Origin: Rhynchopus euleeides
Taxonomy: Eukaryota; Euglenozoa; Diplonemea; Diplonemida; Diplonemidae
DNA: 64,000 nt
Assembly (NCBI GenBank): GCA_963210315.1
Contig: OY723267.1
Span: 558,001-622,000 of the forward strand
Reading direction: 5' to 3'
Shown here: piece by piece, positions 12,024 through 22,388 of the stretch
Layout of the letters: each line of letters begins with the position of its first letter
Numbering within the stretch: position 1 is the first letter of the stretch
Notes under the pieces: generated by a model
Told to the model about the DNA's origin: nothing
The model's input: only the letters and a program-made list of their open reading frames with translations
Databases searched by the model: none
Program-made: the position numbers and the translations under genes

Positions 12024-15000
12024 TCAAGAAGCCAGACCAATACGCACCTGCACCTTGTCTCCGCCGCCCTCCTTACCGCGGTGCATTGTCTTGACAGGCC
12101 GCTTGTACACCCAGGAGGGGACTGTCACATGCGCAGCCTTGTCCAGGACAGCCTCCACCTCCTTGCTGACTCCTGTCGACCCCAGGCTCTGCTTCGTCTG
12201 GTGGTGCTTCTTCGGGTCCGACACCTTGGCTGGGTCCGACACGCTCAGGTGCATGAGGGCGCGGAGAGGCACGGAGCTGACATCGTACTTCATATGCCTC
12301 CGTTTTGCAGGAGGGTGCTGCGCCTTGGCCCGCTCAAACCACAGCCGCTCCTTCTGCGGGTCGGTGAGGGTCATCGATGCCGACGGTGTAGGGGACTCCG
12401 ACACGGGATGCACCTCCTCCGCCCCAGAGGACTCGCGGTCTTCTTGGGCAGGACCCTCGCTCTGGTTGTCGCTGGGGGTGCGCCGCGTTGGGGCATGCGC
12501 ATCGGGCTCGCTCTGCTGCATGTTGGTGGCTGCGGGTTCCAGCTCAGGGGTGATCATCCGTGAGGAGCAGCGGGAGTCCTTCCCGTGCCCCGAGATGACG
12601 CCGTGGCGTCTGTATGCCGCCGAGTCGGTGGAAACGATCTGCGGCGCGCGGGTTGCGAGCTGCGCCAGCTCTGTATCGCTGCTCCAAAAGAGGAGGGGCT
12701 GCGGCACCTCGTCAACCACACAGGCCTTGACCCAGTCGTCGTAGTCCGCTACTGTGTCGCGGGTCCACGTCCCATGCATCAGGTCGAACACCCCTTTGCG
12801 GAGGCACTGCGAACGCTGCGCGTCTTTCCGCTGCGCCTCCGTGCGGTACCGCGTGACAGGGGCCTTGTGCAGCACGCGCGGGGGCTCGCTCGACAGGTCG
12901 GGGTAGCAGTACCGCACCCGGTGCTTCGGGGCTGCGCTCTGCTCCTTCCCCTTGCGCTGGGAGCGCTTGCTCTTAGGAGGGGCGGGGGGGATCAGCGCTG
13001 CCTTCTGTGCGGCCAGCACCTCCGGGGGGGGCGCGCCCAGCTTGCTGGTCAGATCCGCGATGCTGGGGATGGGGTTCGACTCCACCAGCTCTGCGGGCAC
13101 ACCCAGCAGCTCGTCCGACCCGATCCTGTCGGATGTGCAGTACTTCCGGGCGGTGTGTGGCACCAGGGCACCTCGCCCGCGCTGCCGCTCATCGAGGGGG
13201 CGGGCTGACATCGGCTTCCGTGAATCCAAATCGTTCGCACGCCACACATCCTCGAAGGTGATGTGGTGCAGGGGCCGCTCGGGCAGGACGCGCACGGAGG
13301 AGGGCGCGGCCACCTTTTGCACATCCACCGCAGCCGAGCTGCACTCCTTCTGCTGCACAGTGGTGTGGTCGACGGTGTGGTGCACGGCGTGCATCGACTG
13401 CGCCAACTCATCCAGGGCATCGCCCTCCACCTGCAGCAGCGTCACCACCACATCCTCCTCGGTGTGCGACAGCGACACCATAGGGGGCTCCGACTCGCTC
13501 ATCGCCTCCAGGAGGGTTGCAAAGTCTGCATCGCTGACCCTTTCGAACAGCTCGGCACACCCTGCGGCCTCGGTGTATAAGGCTGTTTGTGTCGCGACCC
13601 CACCGTGCGCCTCGAGGTCCCTCAGGAGGCTGTCCCTCCGGTAGGCATCGAGGCACACCTTCGCGTGGATCGAGTCGCGGAGGGGGGCACGCACAGGCAC
13701 CTCGGACAGGCCGAAGCAGCGCAGCACAGCGCCGTTGAGGGAGCAGAGGAAGAGGTCGGACTTGACAGACCCACACAGCAGGCGGGTCGCGTCTTGCACG
13801 TCCGCCACGGTGAGCACCGTGATGTTGCAGTCGAAGAGGCGGAACCCGGCCCGCTTCACGATGTGGGTGTGGTCGATGGGAGGCGGCAGCACAGAGCTGG
13901 GCATGCAGGGGAGGGCCGACAGGTCGTACACCGAGACGTAGCCGTGCACATCACCCGTCACAAGGGTGCACTGCCCTTCATCCAGCCCCATCACATGCAC
14001 TGCGTCACCCAGCTTGTGCACGGCGCTGAATTTGAACAGCTCTCCGTCCCCATCGCTCTGGTCGGTGGGGCAGGACCAGAACCCGACTGTGCCGTCCCCC
14101 CGGGATGCGACCACGACGCTGCCGAGCCGCGTGAGGGGGAGGACGCATTCGATGCAGGAGTCGACAGACTTCCACTCCTGGTGCCCTGCGCTGCCGTCGG
14201 GCTTCTCTGACAGGGGCGGGGCGGCGTGCAGGGGGCCTTTGAGGATCCCAAACCACTGGCAGGGCTCCGGCAGGTTCGGCAGCACAGCCGGCTTCATCAT
14301 CTGGTCCTTGTTGAGCACTGCCACACCGTGGCGCGTTCCGAGGAGGATGCAGATCGGCAGCGCCGAGCAGAGGGAGAAGATGCCGTGCACCCTGAGGTCC
14401 ACCTCGCGCACCACCAGCCCACGCTGGTTGTTGTCCTCCCTGTTGTCCAGCATCACGAGGCGCTTGTTGGCCACCACGGTGATGATGAGGTCCACGTTGG
14501 GCTTCTCTGCGGTGGCGTACATCACGGAGCTGATCTCGACACACCGCGACTTCCTCTCATACGCCTTGCGGCAGGTGAAGGTGCGGACAAGCTGTGCGCT
14601 GACGTAGTTCCACACGAGGACTGTCCCATAGATGGTGCCTGTGATGAGCTTCGACTCCGTCGCATCGAGCACCGCAGACGTGATGCCCGCAGGAACCGAC
14701 CACTGCACCAGGAGCGCAAAGGAGGCTTCGTCCCACACCAACACCTTCGTCTCGTCTGTAGAGACTATCTGCTTGTAGCGTTTGCTGTGGAGCACCGCGA
14801 CCATCCCGCTGCGGTGACCCGACACGCCAGGGGCCTGCCCCGAGCTCTGCCGCACCACACCCCTGACGAAGAGCCTGCTGGAGGCCGTCACAATTGTCGC
14901 CTTCTTCGGGTCATACGCCATGGCGTTGAGCACCTCCTCTTTGTTCTTCAACACCTTCACACACTGCCAGGTGCGGAGGTCCCAGATGCGCACGGCGGAG

Positions 15001-16361
15001 TCGAAGGAGAGGGACACCAGCTGCGAGTCGTTGTCGTTGAAGAAGACATCTATCAGAGGGGAGCGCGACCCGGTGAGCCGCGTGAGGGGCTTTGTGATGA
15101 AGGGGTTCCACAGGACGATGTCCCTCTCGGCACCGCACGACGCGATGATGCGGTGCTGGTCGGACCACGCCAGGCCGTACACAGCCTTGCGGTGCCCCAG
15201 GTCAACACCCTGGTCGTCCATCCCACCCAGCGCGCGCAGCAGACATCCCCTCTCCATGCTGGTGAGCCGCAGCGAGCCATCCACCCCGCTGGTCACAACA
15301 CTCTCAATAGAGCTCGCCATCTTCATCGCCGTGATGGGCCCCTGGTGCCCGGGGTACCACCCGAGAACGCGTTCCCCCTCGAAGTCCGACTTGGCGAGGC
15401 AGGGGACAGCCCCTTCGGTCCTCCCGAGCTCCCTGACGAGATCGTAGAGGAGCATGTGCCCCGCATCTGTCCCGACCAGCACGCCGTCGCGATCCCCCAG
15501 GCAATAGTGCCCCACCGCGGTCGGCGCATGTGTCAGCCCCTCCAGCGGGGTCACCTCGATGGCCTCCTTCTTCTTGAGATGCGCCAGCAGGGTGCTGTCC
15601 GACTCGTCCTCCCCCAGGTGCCGGAAGACCTGCTTGTTGCGGCGGGGGATCCGCCTGCGGTATATCACATCCCGCTCCCCTTTGATAAGACCCCGCTTCA
15701 GGCCCCCGCGGAACACCTTCAGGGTGTCCCCTGTCGATGCGTCGTATAGAGAGAGCACTCTGTCGTCCGTCGAGACGCACAGCACATCGGGGTTCGTTGT
15801 GAGGGGGGCCAGCCCTGAGATCCAGGCTGTGCTGCTGTGGATGGTGTGCTCATAGCTGAGGGTACTGCTGTTCCACATCTTGACGGTGCCATCCTCAGAG
15901 CTGGTGAAATATCTCGGGAGCCTCGAGTGGCACACTATGTGTGTCACAGGCTGCTGGTGGAACGCATTCTTCACATCAGAGCTGGTGAAAGGGACATGGT
16001 CTTGGTCGAACGCCTTCGACTCCTCCGCGGTGATGGTGTTGCTGCTCCTCCCGAAGAGGAGGAACGACGCGACGTCGGACCACTGGATGCGCCCCGTCCC
16101 CCGGACATCGATCCTCATAAACAGCAGACGGAGGTCCAGATCCCCCAGCGCACCCCTCAGCAGGTCGGACACGACCTGCGTGAATGTCGCCTGGTCCAGC
16201 CCCTGTTTACCTCGCTCTGCGAAGGCATTCTGCAGCTTCTCCAGCTTCGCGATGTTGAGCACGACACCCAGGTCGATCTGGCGGGACTGGGCACCGGGGA
16301 GGTCGCCAGGCGCCCCCGGCGGTGGCGCAGGCGTCGGGGCAGCATCGCCCTGCAGGTTCAT
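12024..16361 (-). CDS. WD40-repeat/EF-hand protein, WDR49 (CFAP337)-like
   Basis: Single exon, 1445 aa. The start is the ATG opening MNLQGDAAPTPAPPPG. After a Pro-rich leader, residues ~35-115 resemble a degenerate EF-hand pair (LLFMRIDVRGTGRIQWSDVA). A long WD40 array covers ~130-950 with typical blade ends such as DGTVKMWN, DSAVRIWDLRTWQCVKVL, TKVLVWDE and GYVSVYDL. The last ~450 residues are charged and mostly disordered, with basic RRK-rich clusters. EF-hand plus a long WD40 array is the arrangement of the WDR49/WDR64/EFCAB8 group, ciliary proteins in animals, so an axonemal role is plausible but inferred from architecture. Neighbours share strand but no obvious function. Confidence 0.8.
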   Translation of the reverse strand: MNLQGDAAPTPAPPPGAPGDLPGAQSRQIDLGVVLNIAKLEKLQNAFAERGKQGLDQATFTQVVSDLLRGALGDLDLRLLFMRIDVRGTGRIQWSDVASFLLFGRSSNTITAEESKAFDQDHVPFTSSDVKNAFHQQPVTHIVCHSRLPRYFTSSEDGTVKMWNSSTLSYEHTIHSSTAWISGLAPLTTNPDVLCVSTDDRVLSLYDASTGDTLKVFRGGLKRGLIKGERDVIYRRRIPRRNKQVFRHLGEDESDSTLLAHLKKKEAIEVTPLEGLTHAPTAVGHYCLGDRDGVLVGTDAGHMLLYDLVRELGRTEGAVPCLAKSDFEGERVLGWYPGHQGPITAMKMASSIESVVTSGVDGSLRLTSMERGCLLRALGGMDDQGVDLGHRKAVYGLAWSDQHRIIASCGAERDIVLWNPFITKPLTRLTGSRSPLIDVFFNDNDSQLVSLSFDSAVRIWDLRTWQCVKVLKNKEEVLNAMAYDPKKATIVTASSRLFVRGVVRQSSGQAPGVSGHRSGMVAVLHSKRYKQIVSTDETKVLVWDEASFALLVQWSVPAGITSAVLDATESKLITGTIYGTVLVWNYVSAQLVRTFTCRKAYERKSRCVEISSVMYATAEKPNVDLIITVVANKRLVMLDNREDNNQRGLVVREVDLRVHGIFSLCSALPICILLGTRHGVAVLNKDQMMKPAVLPNLPEPCQWFGILKGPLHAAPPLSEKPDGSAGHQEWKSVDSCIECVLPLTRLGSVVVASRGDGTVGFWSCPTDQSDGDGELFKFSAVHKLGDAVHVMGLDEGQCTLVTGDVHGYVSVYDLSALPCMPSSVLPPPIDHTHIVKRAGFRLFDCNITVLTVADVQDATRLLCGSVKSDLFLCSLNGAVLRCFGLSEVPVRAPLRDSIHAKVCLDAYRRDSLLRDLEAHGGVATQTALYTEAAGCAELFERVSDADFATLLEAMSESEPPMVSLSHTEEDVVVTLLQVEGDALDELAQSMHAVHHTVDHTTVQQKECSSAAVDVQKVAAPSSVRVLPERPLHHITFEDVWRANDLDSRKPMSARPLDERQRGRGALVPHTARKYCTSDRIGSDELLGVPAELVESNPIPSIADLTSKLGAPPPEVLAAQKAALIPPAPPKSKRSQRKGKEQSAAPKHRVRYCYPDLSSEPPRVLHKAPVTRYRTEAQRKDAQRSQCLRKGVFDLMHGTWTRDTVADYDDWVKACVVDEVPQPLLFWSSDTELAQLATRAPQIVSTDSAAYRRHGVISGHGKDSRCSSRMITPELEPAATNMQQSEPDAHAPTRRTPSDNQSEGPAQEDRESSGAEEVHPVSESPTPSASMTLTDPQKERLWFERAKAQHPPAKRRHMKYDVSSVPLRALMHLSVSDPAKVSDPKKHHQTKQSLGSTGVSKEVEAVLDKAAHVTVPSWVYKRPVKTMHRGKEGGGDKVQVRIGLAS

Positions 16362-16653
16362 TGCACCGCTGTGGGTGCAAACGCTGCTGCCGATGCAGGG
16401 GGGTCAGGGTCAGATCAGTAATGTGAGAATGTACCCCGAAGGGTTGATCCCGTTTGGCTCTCCCATGTCAGGTGCGCGGCACACGGGGGGCAACGCAGCG
16501 CAGGTGATGCTGTGTCACGAGTGTGCTGCTGTGTAAGGCGCGCAGCGCGGAGTCATCATGTGTAAATGGCTGCGATGGGGTGGTGGAGGGGTGGGTGGGG
16601 ATTGAAGAATATCGAAACCGCAAGTAAAATTCCTCCTGTATTTGGAAGCCGGG

Positions 16654-16749
16654 GGCTATTTGGGTTCACCTCAAAGAACCTTATGTGACGCTATGTGACC
16701 CAAAAAGGCTGAAAACCCACCGATTGGTCACACGTGAACCCAGATAGCC
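16654..16749. repeat. Foldback (MITE-like) inverted repeat, ~96 bp
   Basis: GGCTATTTGGGTTCAC at 16654-16669 pairs with the complement of GTGAACCCAGATAGCC at 16734-16749 (15 of 16 match). The loop has a short TATGTGACC-like direct repeat. No coding capacity and no clear target duplication. Confidence 0.7.
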
Positions 16750-16753
16750 TAAG

Positions 16754-16805
16754 CCGTGAATAAAGCGTCGTGAAACCTTCCCGCCCCCCGCATTGAAGTG
16801 CGCTG
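16754..16805. repeat. Diverged dispersed repeat, copy A
   Basis: This ~50-bp stretch (CCGTGAATAAAGCG...GTGCGCTGA) aligns over its length with 24733-24783 (CCGTGAACAAAGCG...GTGTGCTGA) with scattered substitutions. It probably derives from a dispersed element; function unknown. Confidence 0.6.
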
Positions 16806-17505
16806 ATTGCAGCCTGAAATACAACCGGGTGGGGTGGGGTGGGTGAGTGGGTGGGAGGTGGGGTGCCCTCTTCCGCCAGAGGGGATGTACAGTCTGATCA
16901 CTCTCACCCCTTGTGGGGTGACGGCCTGTCCCCATACATTCGGAGAAGCGAGTATGCGGCGGTTGCACACATGGGTCCCATTTGGGGCGGCGTCTTCTAC
17001 ACATCGACATTCTCATCTACGCTGCGCTGCGGAGCACAGCCTCGTTGTCCTGCCGCCAGGAAAGGCGGCGGGGTGCCAACTGGGTACAAATCTCAACGCA
17101 TATGGGAGGAGGGCAGGACGGTTCGTGGTGAAAGGTGAAAGTGCATGCAGCATCCCAGAAAGAAGCCCGAGCCCACCACCCACCCCCGCCCTTCACGCCC
17201 AGCTGCATTTGCTTCGATTATTGTCTAGTTGGCTTGCTTGACGTCCTGACTGCGCCAGTTGAGCTGGTTGGCGGCAGGCCGCCAATGGATGCTGTTGTAT
17301 TGCAGCTACGCTGGATAGTTCCTTTCTGGCGGGAAGCGGGGGGGGCGTGCGCAGCGCAACGTATTGAAAAAAAAGGGGGGGGGGGGTTCTCTGGCACTGC
17401 ACAGGGCGGGAGAGAATCCTGAGGGGGTCTAATATCTAGAAGGCGTACAGAAGAAAACAAGTTGGCAGTCGCATGGACAGGCAATGGAAAGACAGGGTGT
17501 GGTGC

Positions 17506-20500
17506 TTAGGGGTACGGCATGGCGGACATGGCAGAGCCGCGGCGCTGCGGCGACAGCTCTTTGATGCGCGACATCAGCGTGTGGTTGCTGTGGCTGTATG
17601 TCGAGTCGCCGTCGTCGCGGTACATCAGATGCACAAGGCGTTGGAACTGATAGAACCCGAGGTATCCACGAGAGTACGGGTCCACAGAGGTGAGGGCGTC
17701 GTTTGCATCGTCATCGTTGGGCTCAGGCCAGCCCGCTTCTGCCAAGGCCATGAAGGCCTCTTCAGGCGACACAAACCCGTCGCCGTTGCTGTCTGCGTTC
17801 ATGAACAGCAGGCGCAGTTTGAACTCGGAGCTCTCAGTGCGGCGCTCTCTCTTCTTCAGCGACGTCAGCAGGTCATTGTCGCGTGTGCTGCTGCGCCGCT
17901 GCCACGTTTGCTGTGCGGCCTCGTGCTGGCGTGATGGGACCTCAGGAGGCATGGTGTGTGTCTGCGGCAGGGTAGCCGAGTGGCCTGGCACGCTGGAGAA
18001 CTGCTCGCTGTGGTAGCTCTGCGGCGGGTCTGTGTCGGAGCGGCCTGACCAGTCGCGCTGGCTTGCCGAAGCGTTCATCACTGCCTCGTGTCGTGCGCGC
18101 CGCTCAGCTGCGAGCTGCTGCTCCAGCTGCTCCTTCTCTTGCCGTTCACGCTCCAACTCTGCATGCTCGCGCTCAGCGCGTTCGCGTTCCTGCTCGGCAC
18201 GCAGGCGTTCACGCTCTGCCCGTTCCCACGCAATCCGTTCCCGCTCGCGTTCTCTTTCAGCTTCCCGCTCCGCTCGCTCAGCTTCGCGTTCGGCACGCTC
18301 TGCCCGTGCCCGCTCCCGTTCGGCGATCTCACGCTCCGACACAGCCGATGCAGAGGCACGCTCCCGCTCCCGCGCGACATCCATCGCCTCCCGATGTCGC
18401 TCCAGCTCCGCACGCTCTCGCTCCTGCCGCAGCATGTCGCGCTCTGCCATCTCAGCGCCAGCCCTCTCCAACTCGCGCTGCGCTGCTTCGCGTTGCTGGC
18501 GCTCACGCTCCACCTCTGCTGCATGCTCGCGCTCGCGCTCAGCCTGCAGCTGCTCGGCTCGCGCGTCCTCCGCTTGCTTGCGCTCCTGATCGATCCGCAT
18601 CATGTCGGCAGCACGCTCCTGCTCCTCACGCAAGGCCTCAGCGCTCCGCTCTTGCTCCTCCCGCAGCTGCGCCTGCTGCTCCTCGAGGCGGCGCTGTGCC
18701 TCGCTCACATGCCGCTCATGCTCCTCCTGCTGCTGCCGCATGGCGTCGAGCTGCCGCTGGTGCTCGGCACGCTGCTCCGAAAGCATCTTCTCCAGCATCT
18801 CCGACTGCTGCTTCCGCTGCTGCAGCTGCTCGTCGAACCGCCTCTGCTGCTGACCCAGCTCGCGCTCCAGCTTCTCCTTCTCCATCTGCAGGTTGTGCGA
18901 CACCTGCTGCTGCTGCAGGATCTCCATCGAATGCGACGACGTATCCGCTACAGGGCCGGCCGACGCAGGACGATCCATAATCGCCGCAATATTCTCCTGA
19001 TGCGACGCCACACCCTTCGACCCCACCGACTCCACGGGAAACGGACTCGCCTGCCCACTCCGCACCTCCGGCTGCAGCGAGCCGCTGTCGAAATACTGCG
19101 ACAGCGACGGCAGGTCCTGCCTCGTCCGGGGCGACCTCACCACCTGCGAGCCAAACGCCGACGCAGAAGCCGAATTCACAGGCGACACAAACGCCAGCAC
19201 TGTGGGCGACCCCCTCGGCGACCGAGGCGACCCCCTTGTTGGAGACCCACGCGGCGACCCCCTCGGCGACCCCCGAGGCGAGCCCCTGGGAGGCGACGCA
19301 GGCGAAGGGTGGAGCCGCGGCGCCGACTCCAGCGCAGCAGACATCGTACGCTTCTTGGTGCTGCCAGACCTCGACAGCGCCCTCCTGCTGCTGTCAGACG
19401 TGCGCCGCGACAGCGTCTCCAGGATCCCACGCTCCTTCCGCTCCTTCGCCTCCCGCTCGCTCCGCTGCTGCTGCCTCTGCTCGATAGACTTCTTCTGCTG
19501 CTGCCGCTTCATCTGCTCATCCTTCTTCGCCGCCCACAGCTTAAAAGCCTCGCTGTTATGGCTCCGAGGGTCCGACACAACAGGCTTGCTGCTCGGCGAC
19601 GGCCTCCGCACCACTTTCTTCGGCTTCGCTGCCTCCCTCTGCGGGCTCCGCGACTTAGACTTCGTCCGCTTCACCTGGGGGGACACCGGCGGGGGCGACT
19701 GCAGCCCGGCATACGGGGGCCGCCACACAAACTCCTGCGACGAATCCGAGCGGTACCCATCCAGCGCGCTGTTCATCAGCTTGGTGATCTCCCTGTCGGC
19801 GGCGATCTTGCTCCACTTCTGCGCCCGCTCCCTCTCCGCCTCGCTGAGCTTCTTCTTGAAGACGAAGCTGCGGAGCACCTTCTCCTCCGCGTCGCGCTTC
19901 TTCAGCGCCTCCTGCTCGAACATGATCCTCCCGGGGCTCTTCAGCTCCGCCACACCCTGCGCCGGAGCCTTGGGCGGCATGCCACCACCTCCACCACCCC
20001 CTGCGGGGGACAGCACCTCTGCCCTGCCACGCCTGTCACCGCCACCATCCCCCCGAGCCTGCCGCTTCCCTTGGCTGGCAGACCGACCAGCAGCACTCTG
20101 TGAACGTGCCTTGGAGGCGCCCTGGGGCCCACGGCCACGTGCTGAGCGTGATCTGCTGTTGGAGGAAGCGCTGCGGTGTGCCGGAGGCGGTGTTGTACCA
20201 CCGGCATGAGGTGCCTTCCTGCCAGGCGATCTGCGCGGCTGCGCGGTGTAAGGGCGGGGCCCGCGGGGTGACGTGGCTGCCACGGGGAAGGCGACAGGGC
20301 GTTTCTTGGGGGGTGCATTCTCCGTGACTTTCACCTCCCACCCCTCCTCCAGCGCGCGCAGCTCATCAGGGGTGCGTGTGCCGGGGGGGCGTGCGGTTTT
20401 GACGGAGGATAAGGAGGCTGACTGTGCCTGCAGGCGTGTGGGGGAGCGTGAGGTGGTGGTGTTGCGGGGCGGGGTGGCTGTGGATGCGGCGGGGCGGAAG

Positions 20501-20745
20501 AAGAAGTTGTCGATGTCGACGCGCCGCCCCGGGGAGGGGGAGGAGTTGACGGAGGCGAAGGCGTCGTCGTCGTCGTCGCTGCCGAGGGCCAGCGGGGGCC
20601 GGTTGGAGGGGAAGGGCGGGCCCTGGCCCCGCACCCTGTGCTGCACTATCGATGCTGCCTCGGCGCGGATCGCAGCCTCGTCCACCTCGCTGTCGGAGTC
20701 ATCAGCCCTGACACCCCGCCGCCCGGCACCAGCCGGCGCAGGCAT
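17506..20745 (-). CDS. Disordered/helical protein with C-terminal EF-hands
   Basis: Single exon, 1079 aa from the ATG opening MPAPAGAGRRGVRADDSD; the frame is open further upstream but that part is not protein-like. Residues 1-400 are Pro/Ser/Arg-rich and disordered, with (RGSP)n repeats near 490-520. Residues ~590-930 are an almost pure Glu/Arg/Ala/Gln helix (coiled coil or stable single alpha helix). The C-terminus has one canonical EF-hand (DSNGDGFVSPEE, near 975) and a second degenerate one (DPYSRGYLGFYQF). It is likely a calcium-responsive cytoskeletal or flagellar structural protein, by composition only. No named family is recognised. The codon-repetitive helix gives long shadow frames on both strands. 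Confidence 0.75.
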   Translation of the reverse strand: MPAPAGAGRRGVRADDSDSEVDEAAIRAEAASIVQHRVRGQGPPFPSNRPPLALGSDDDDDAFASVNSSPSPGRRVDIDNFFFRPAASTATPPRNTTTSRSPTRLQAQSASLSSVKTARPPGTRTPDELRALEEGWEVKVTENAPPKKRPVAFPVAATSPRGPRPYTAQPRRSPGRKAPHAGGTTPPPAHRSASSNSRSRSARGRGPQGASKARSQSAAGRSASQGKRQARGDGGGDRRGRAEVLSPAGGGGGGGMPPKAPAQGVAELKSPGRIMFEQEALKKRDAEEKVLRSFVFKKKLSEAERERAQKWSKIAADREITKLMNSALDGYRSDSSQEFVWRPPYAGLQSPPPVSPQVKRTKSKSRSPQREAAKPKKVVRRPSPSSKPVVSDPRSHNSEAFKLWAAKKDEQMKRQQQKKSIEQRQQQRSEREAKERKERGILETLSRRTSDSSRRALSRSGSTKKRTMSAALESAPRLHPSPASPPRGSPRGSPRGSPRGSPTRGSPRSPRGSPTVLAFVSPVNSASASAFGSQVVRSPRTRQDLPSLSQYFDSGSLQPEVRSGQASPFPVESVGSKGVASHQENIAAIMDRPASAGPVADTSSHSMEILQQQQVSHNLQMEKEKLERELGQQQRRFDEQLQQRKQQSEMLEKMLSEQRAEHQRQLDAMRQQQEEHERHVSEAQRRLEEQQAQLREEQERSAEALREEQERAADMMRIDQERKQAEDARAEQLQAEREREHAAEVERERQQREAAQRELERAGAEMAERDMLRQERERAELERHREAMDVARERERASASAVSEREIAERERARAERAEREAERAEREAERERERERIAWERAERERLRAEQERERAEREHAELERERQEKEQLEQQLAAERRARHEAVMNASASQRDWSGRSDTDPPQSYHSEQFSSVPGHSATLPQTHTMPPEVPSRQHEAAQQTWQRRSSTRDNDLLTSLKKRERRTESSEFKLRLLFMNADSNGDGFVSPEEAFMALAEAGWPEPNDDDANDALTSVDPYSRGYLGFYQFQRLVHLMYRDDGDSTYSHSNHTLMSRIKELSPQRRGSAMSAMPYP

Positions 20746-22388
20746 CCCTGGGTGTGGATGGGTGGGTGTGGGTGTGGGGAATAACCGAGCAGAAAACGTG
20801 ATATTCCTGTGTGCCTGCTGGCGCTGCTGCCGGGTGAGCGAGATAGCCCTCGAGCAGGATGATGCGAAGAAGCTGGCAATAGACAGGGTCATGACGGCTG
20901 GTCCTGAGATTAGCCGTGCAGACCACACTAGAAGCACGGGGCGAAACTCGCTGAACTGAACGCGGATGTTCAAGGCGTACGAAAGTACATACGGGGCGAC
21001 CGCTGAGGAGGGATGCCGAGATGGGTCTCAAGCCTCCGACACGTCTCAACTTCGATGATCACGCTGATCACCGATACTGGCAGGTTCAATCCTTCCTGCA
21101 TCACTGTGCCAGGATGCATCTGACGCAAAGAATGGATACAGTATGTCAGCGAACAACGCGTCGACATTCACGGGAAAAAACAATGGAGGCAGCAGGTACA
21201 GTACGATGCTATCCGGCAGTACGCCCACCCGTGGACAATCGTCGTGACGATGGCCCGTGCTCGGGTGCAGCACAGCACATTTACCGTGCTTTGCAAGAGG
21301 TTCATTACAACTTGTATGTTGACTTCTGCCGCGAGGGAACGGGGAAGGTGAAAACTGCCCAACTCGACAACACTCAAGAAGTGAGTCCATTCGTCGCTCA
21401 AATCTCTCTCGCAGCGTCCGCAATATTACTGCGCTGGCAATCGCGGTTCTCATGACGGAGTGCCATTTCGTGTCACAGTGCTGAGTCAACAGCCAGCGTG
21501 ACGTCTTCTGTCACAAAAAGAACTGCAGTGGCGAAACAAAGGCTGTGATCACGGTTCCCTCCAATTCAGCTTCACGGTGCGGGAGGGGGGCTCGGACGGG
21601 TAGGAGTGGGGGCAGCAGCGGGCTTCTGAATCAAGGCTCGTTCGATCAAAACAGCTCGAACACCCCACCACCCAACCCTCCACAGAGGAGAGGTGTGGGG
21701 GTGTGTCCAAACTCGGGTATCGGAGACGCACAGCAGGTATACCCCCATAGCGCATGTGTGGGTGATTTTTCTTCGTGTAGCATGTGAACCATTTTCTGAG
21801 CAGTACCAATTGTCGAAAGCGTAAGACCATCACACACACCTGCCTCACACTTTCGAGGGGACATACTCACGGGATGCTTCAAGCGAATTATCTCACACAT
21901 GCGATGTGATAGCCCACTGTGCAACAGAGACGGTAAACTATTGGGGAACATTCAAAAAGCTGCCCCACCACAGAGGTGACGGGCAGCACACACAGAGCTC
22001 ACTGCCAAGCCCACGACGAAGAGAGGAAGCGAATCGCAGAATGAGACACACCCAGGGAGGGGACATATAGCAGAGCAGGTCTGACCGCTCTTCACTCACT
22101 CTCTGCAGGCAGGGTGCCCGAGATCGAGTGCTATGCTCGTCCAGAGGACGGGGGAGGGTGTTGTGAGTCACGAATGCGAACGGCATGGCAGCCTGGAGCG
22201 GGTTTGATCGGGCAGCTGCAAGACGAGGTCAGGCCACAAAATGAAGTGTGCCAAATAGCCTTGCTGTGCAGTGCCAGCCAAACCCTGCCTCCGGGCCGCC
22301 GGGGGATGGGGTGGGGTGGGGAGCAGGGGAGTGTCGCAGGCAAGTATCGCGCTGCTCAGGGGGGCATACTGTACAGGCAGTGTCAGCA
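20746..22388. other. Intergenic, no gene recognised
   Basis: About 1.6 kb with only short frames of no recognisable homology on either strand. Composition is less GC-rich than the genes. Local GT/CA-rich and polyG tracts occur; nothing else stands out. Confidence 0.5.

Larger units (their letters stand above)
16362..17505. other. Intergenic with a small foldback element
   Basis: No gene is supported. It contains an inverted-repeat foldback (16654-16749), a diverged repeat shared with 24733-24783, and a G run near 17375. Minus-strand sequence just upstream of the WD40 start contains a candidate acceptor CCTGCATCGGCAG. Confidence 0.5.

Noticed and set aside
11674..12027. N-terminal extension of the coiled-coil membrane protein
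   Set aside because: The translated extension is Val/Pro/Cys low-complexity with a (CAC)n repeat and overlaps the 3' end of the next gene.
18088..20103. 671-codon plus-strand frame opposite the EF-hand protein
   Set aside because: Antisense shadow of a Glu/Arg-rich repeat; composition is Arg/Leu without domain structure.
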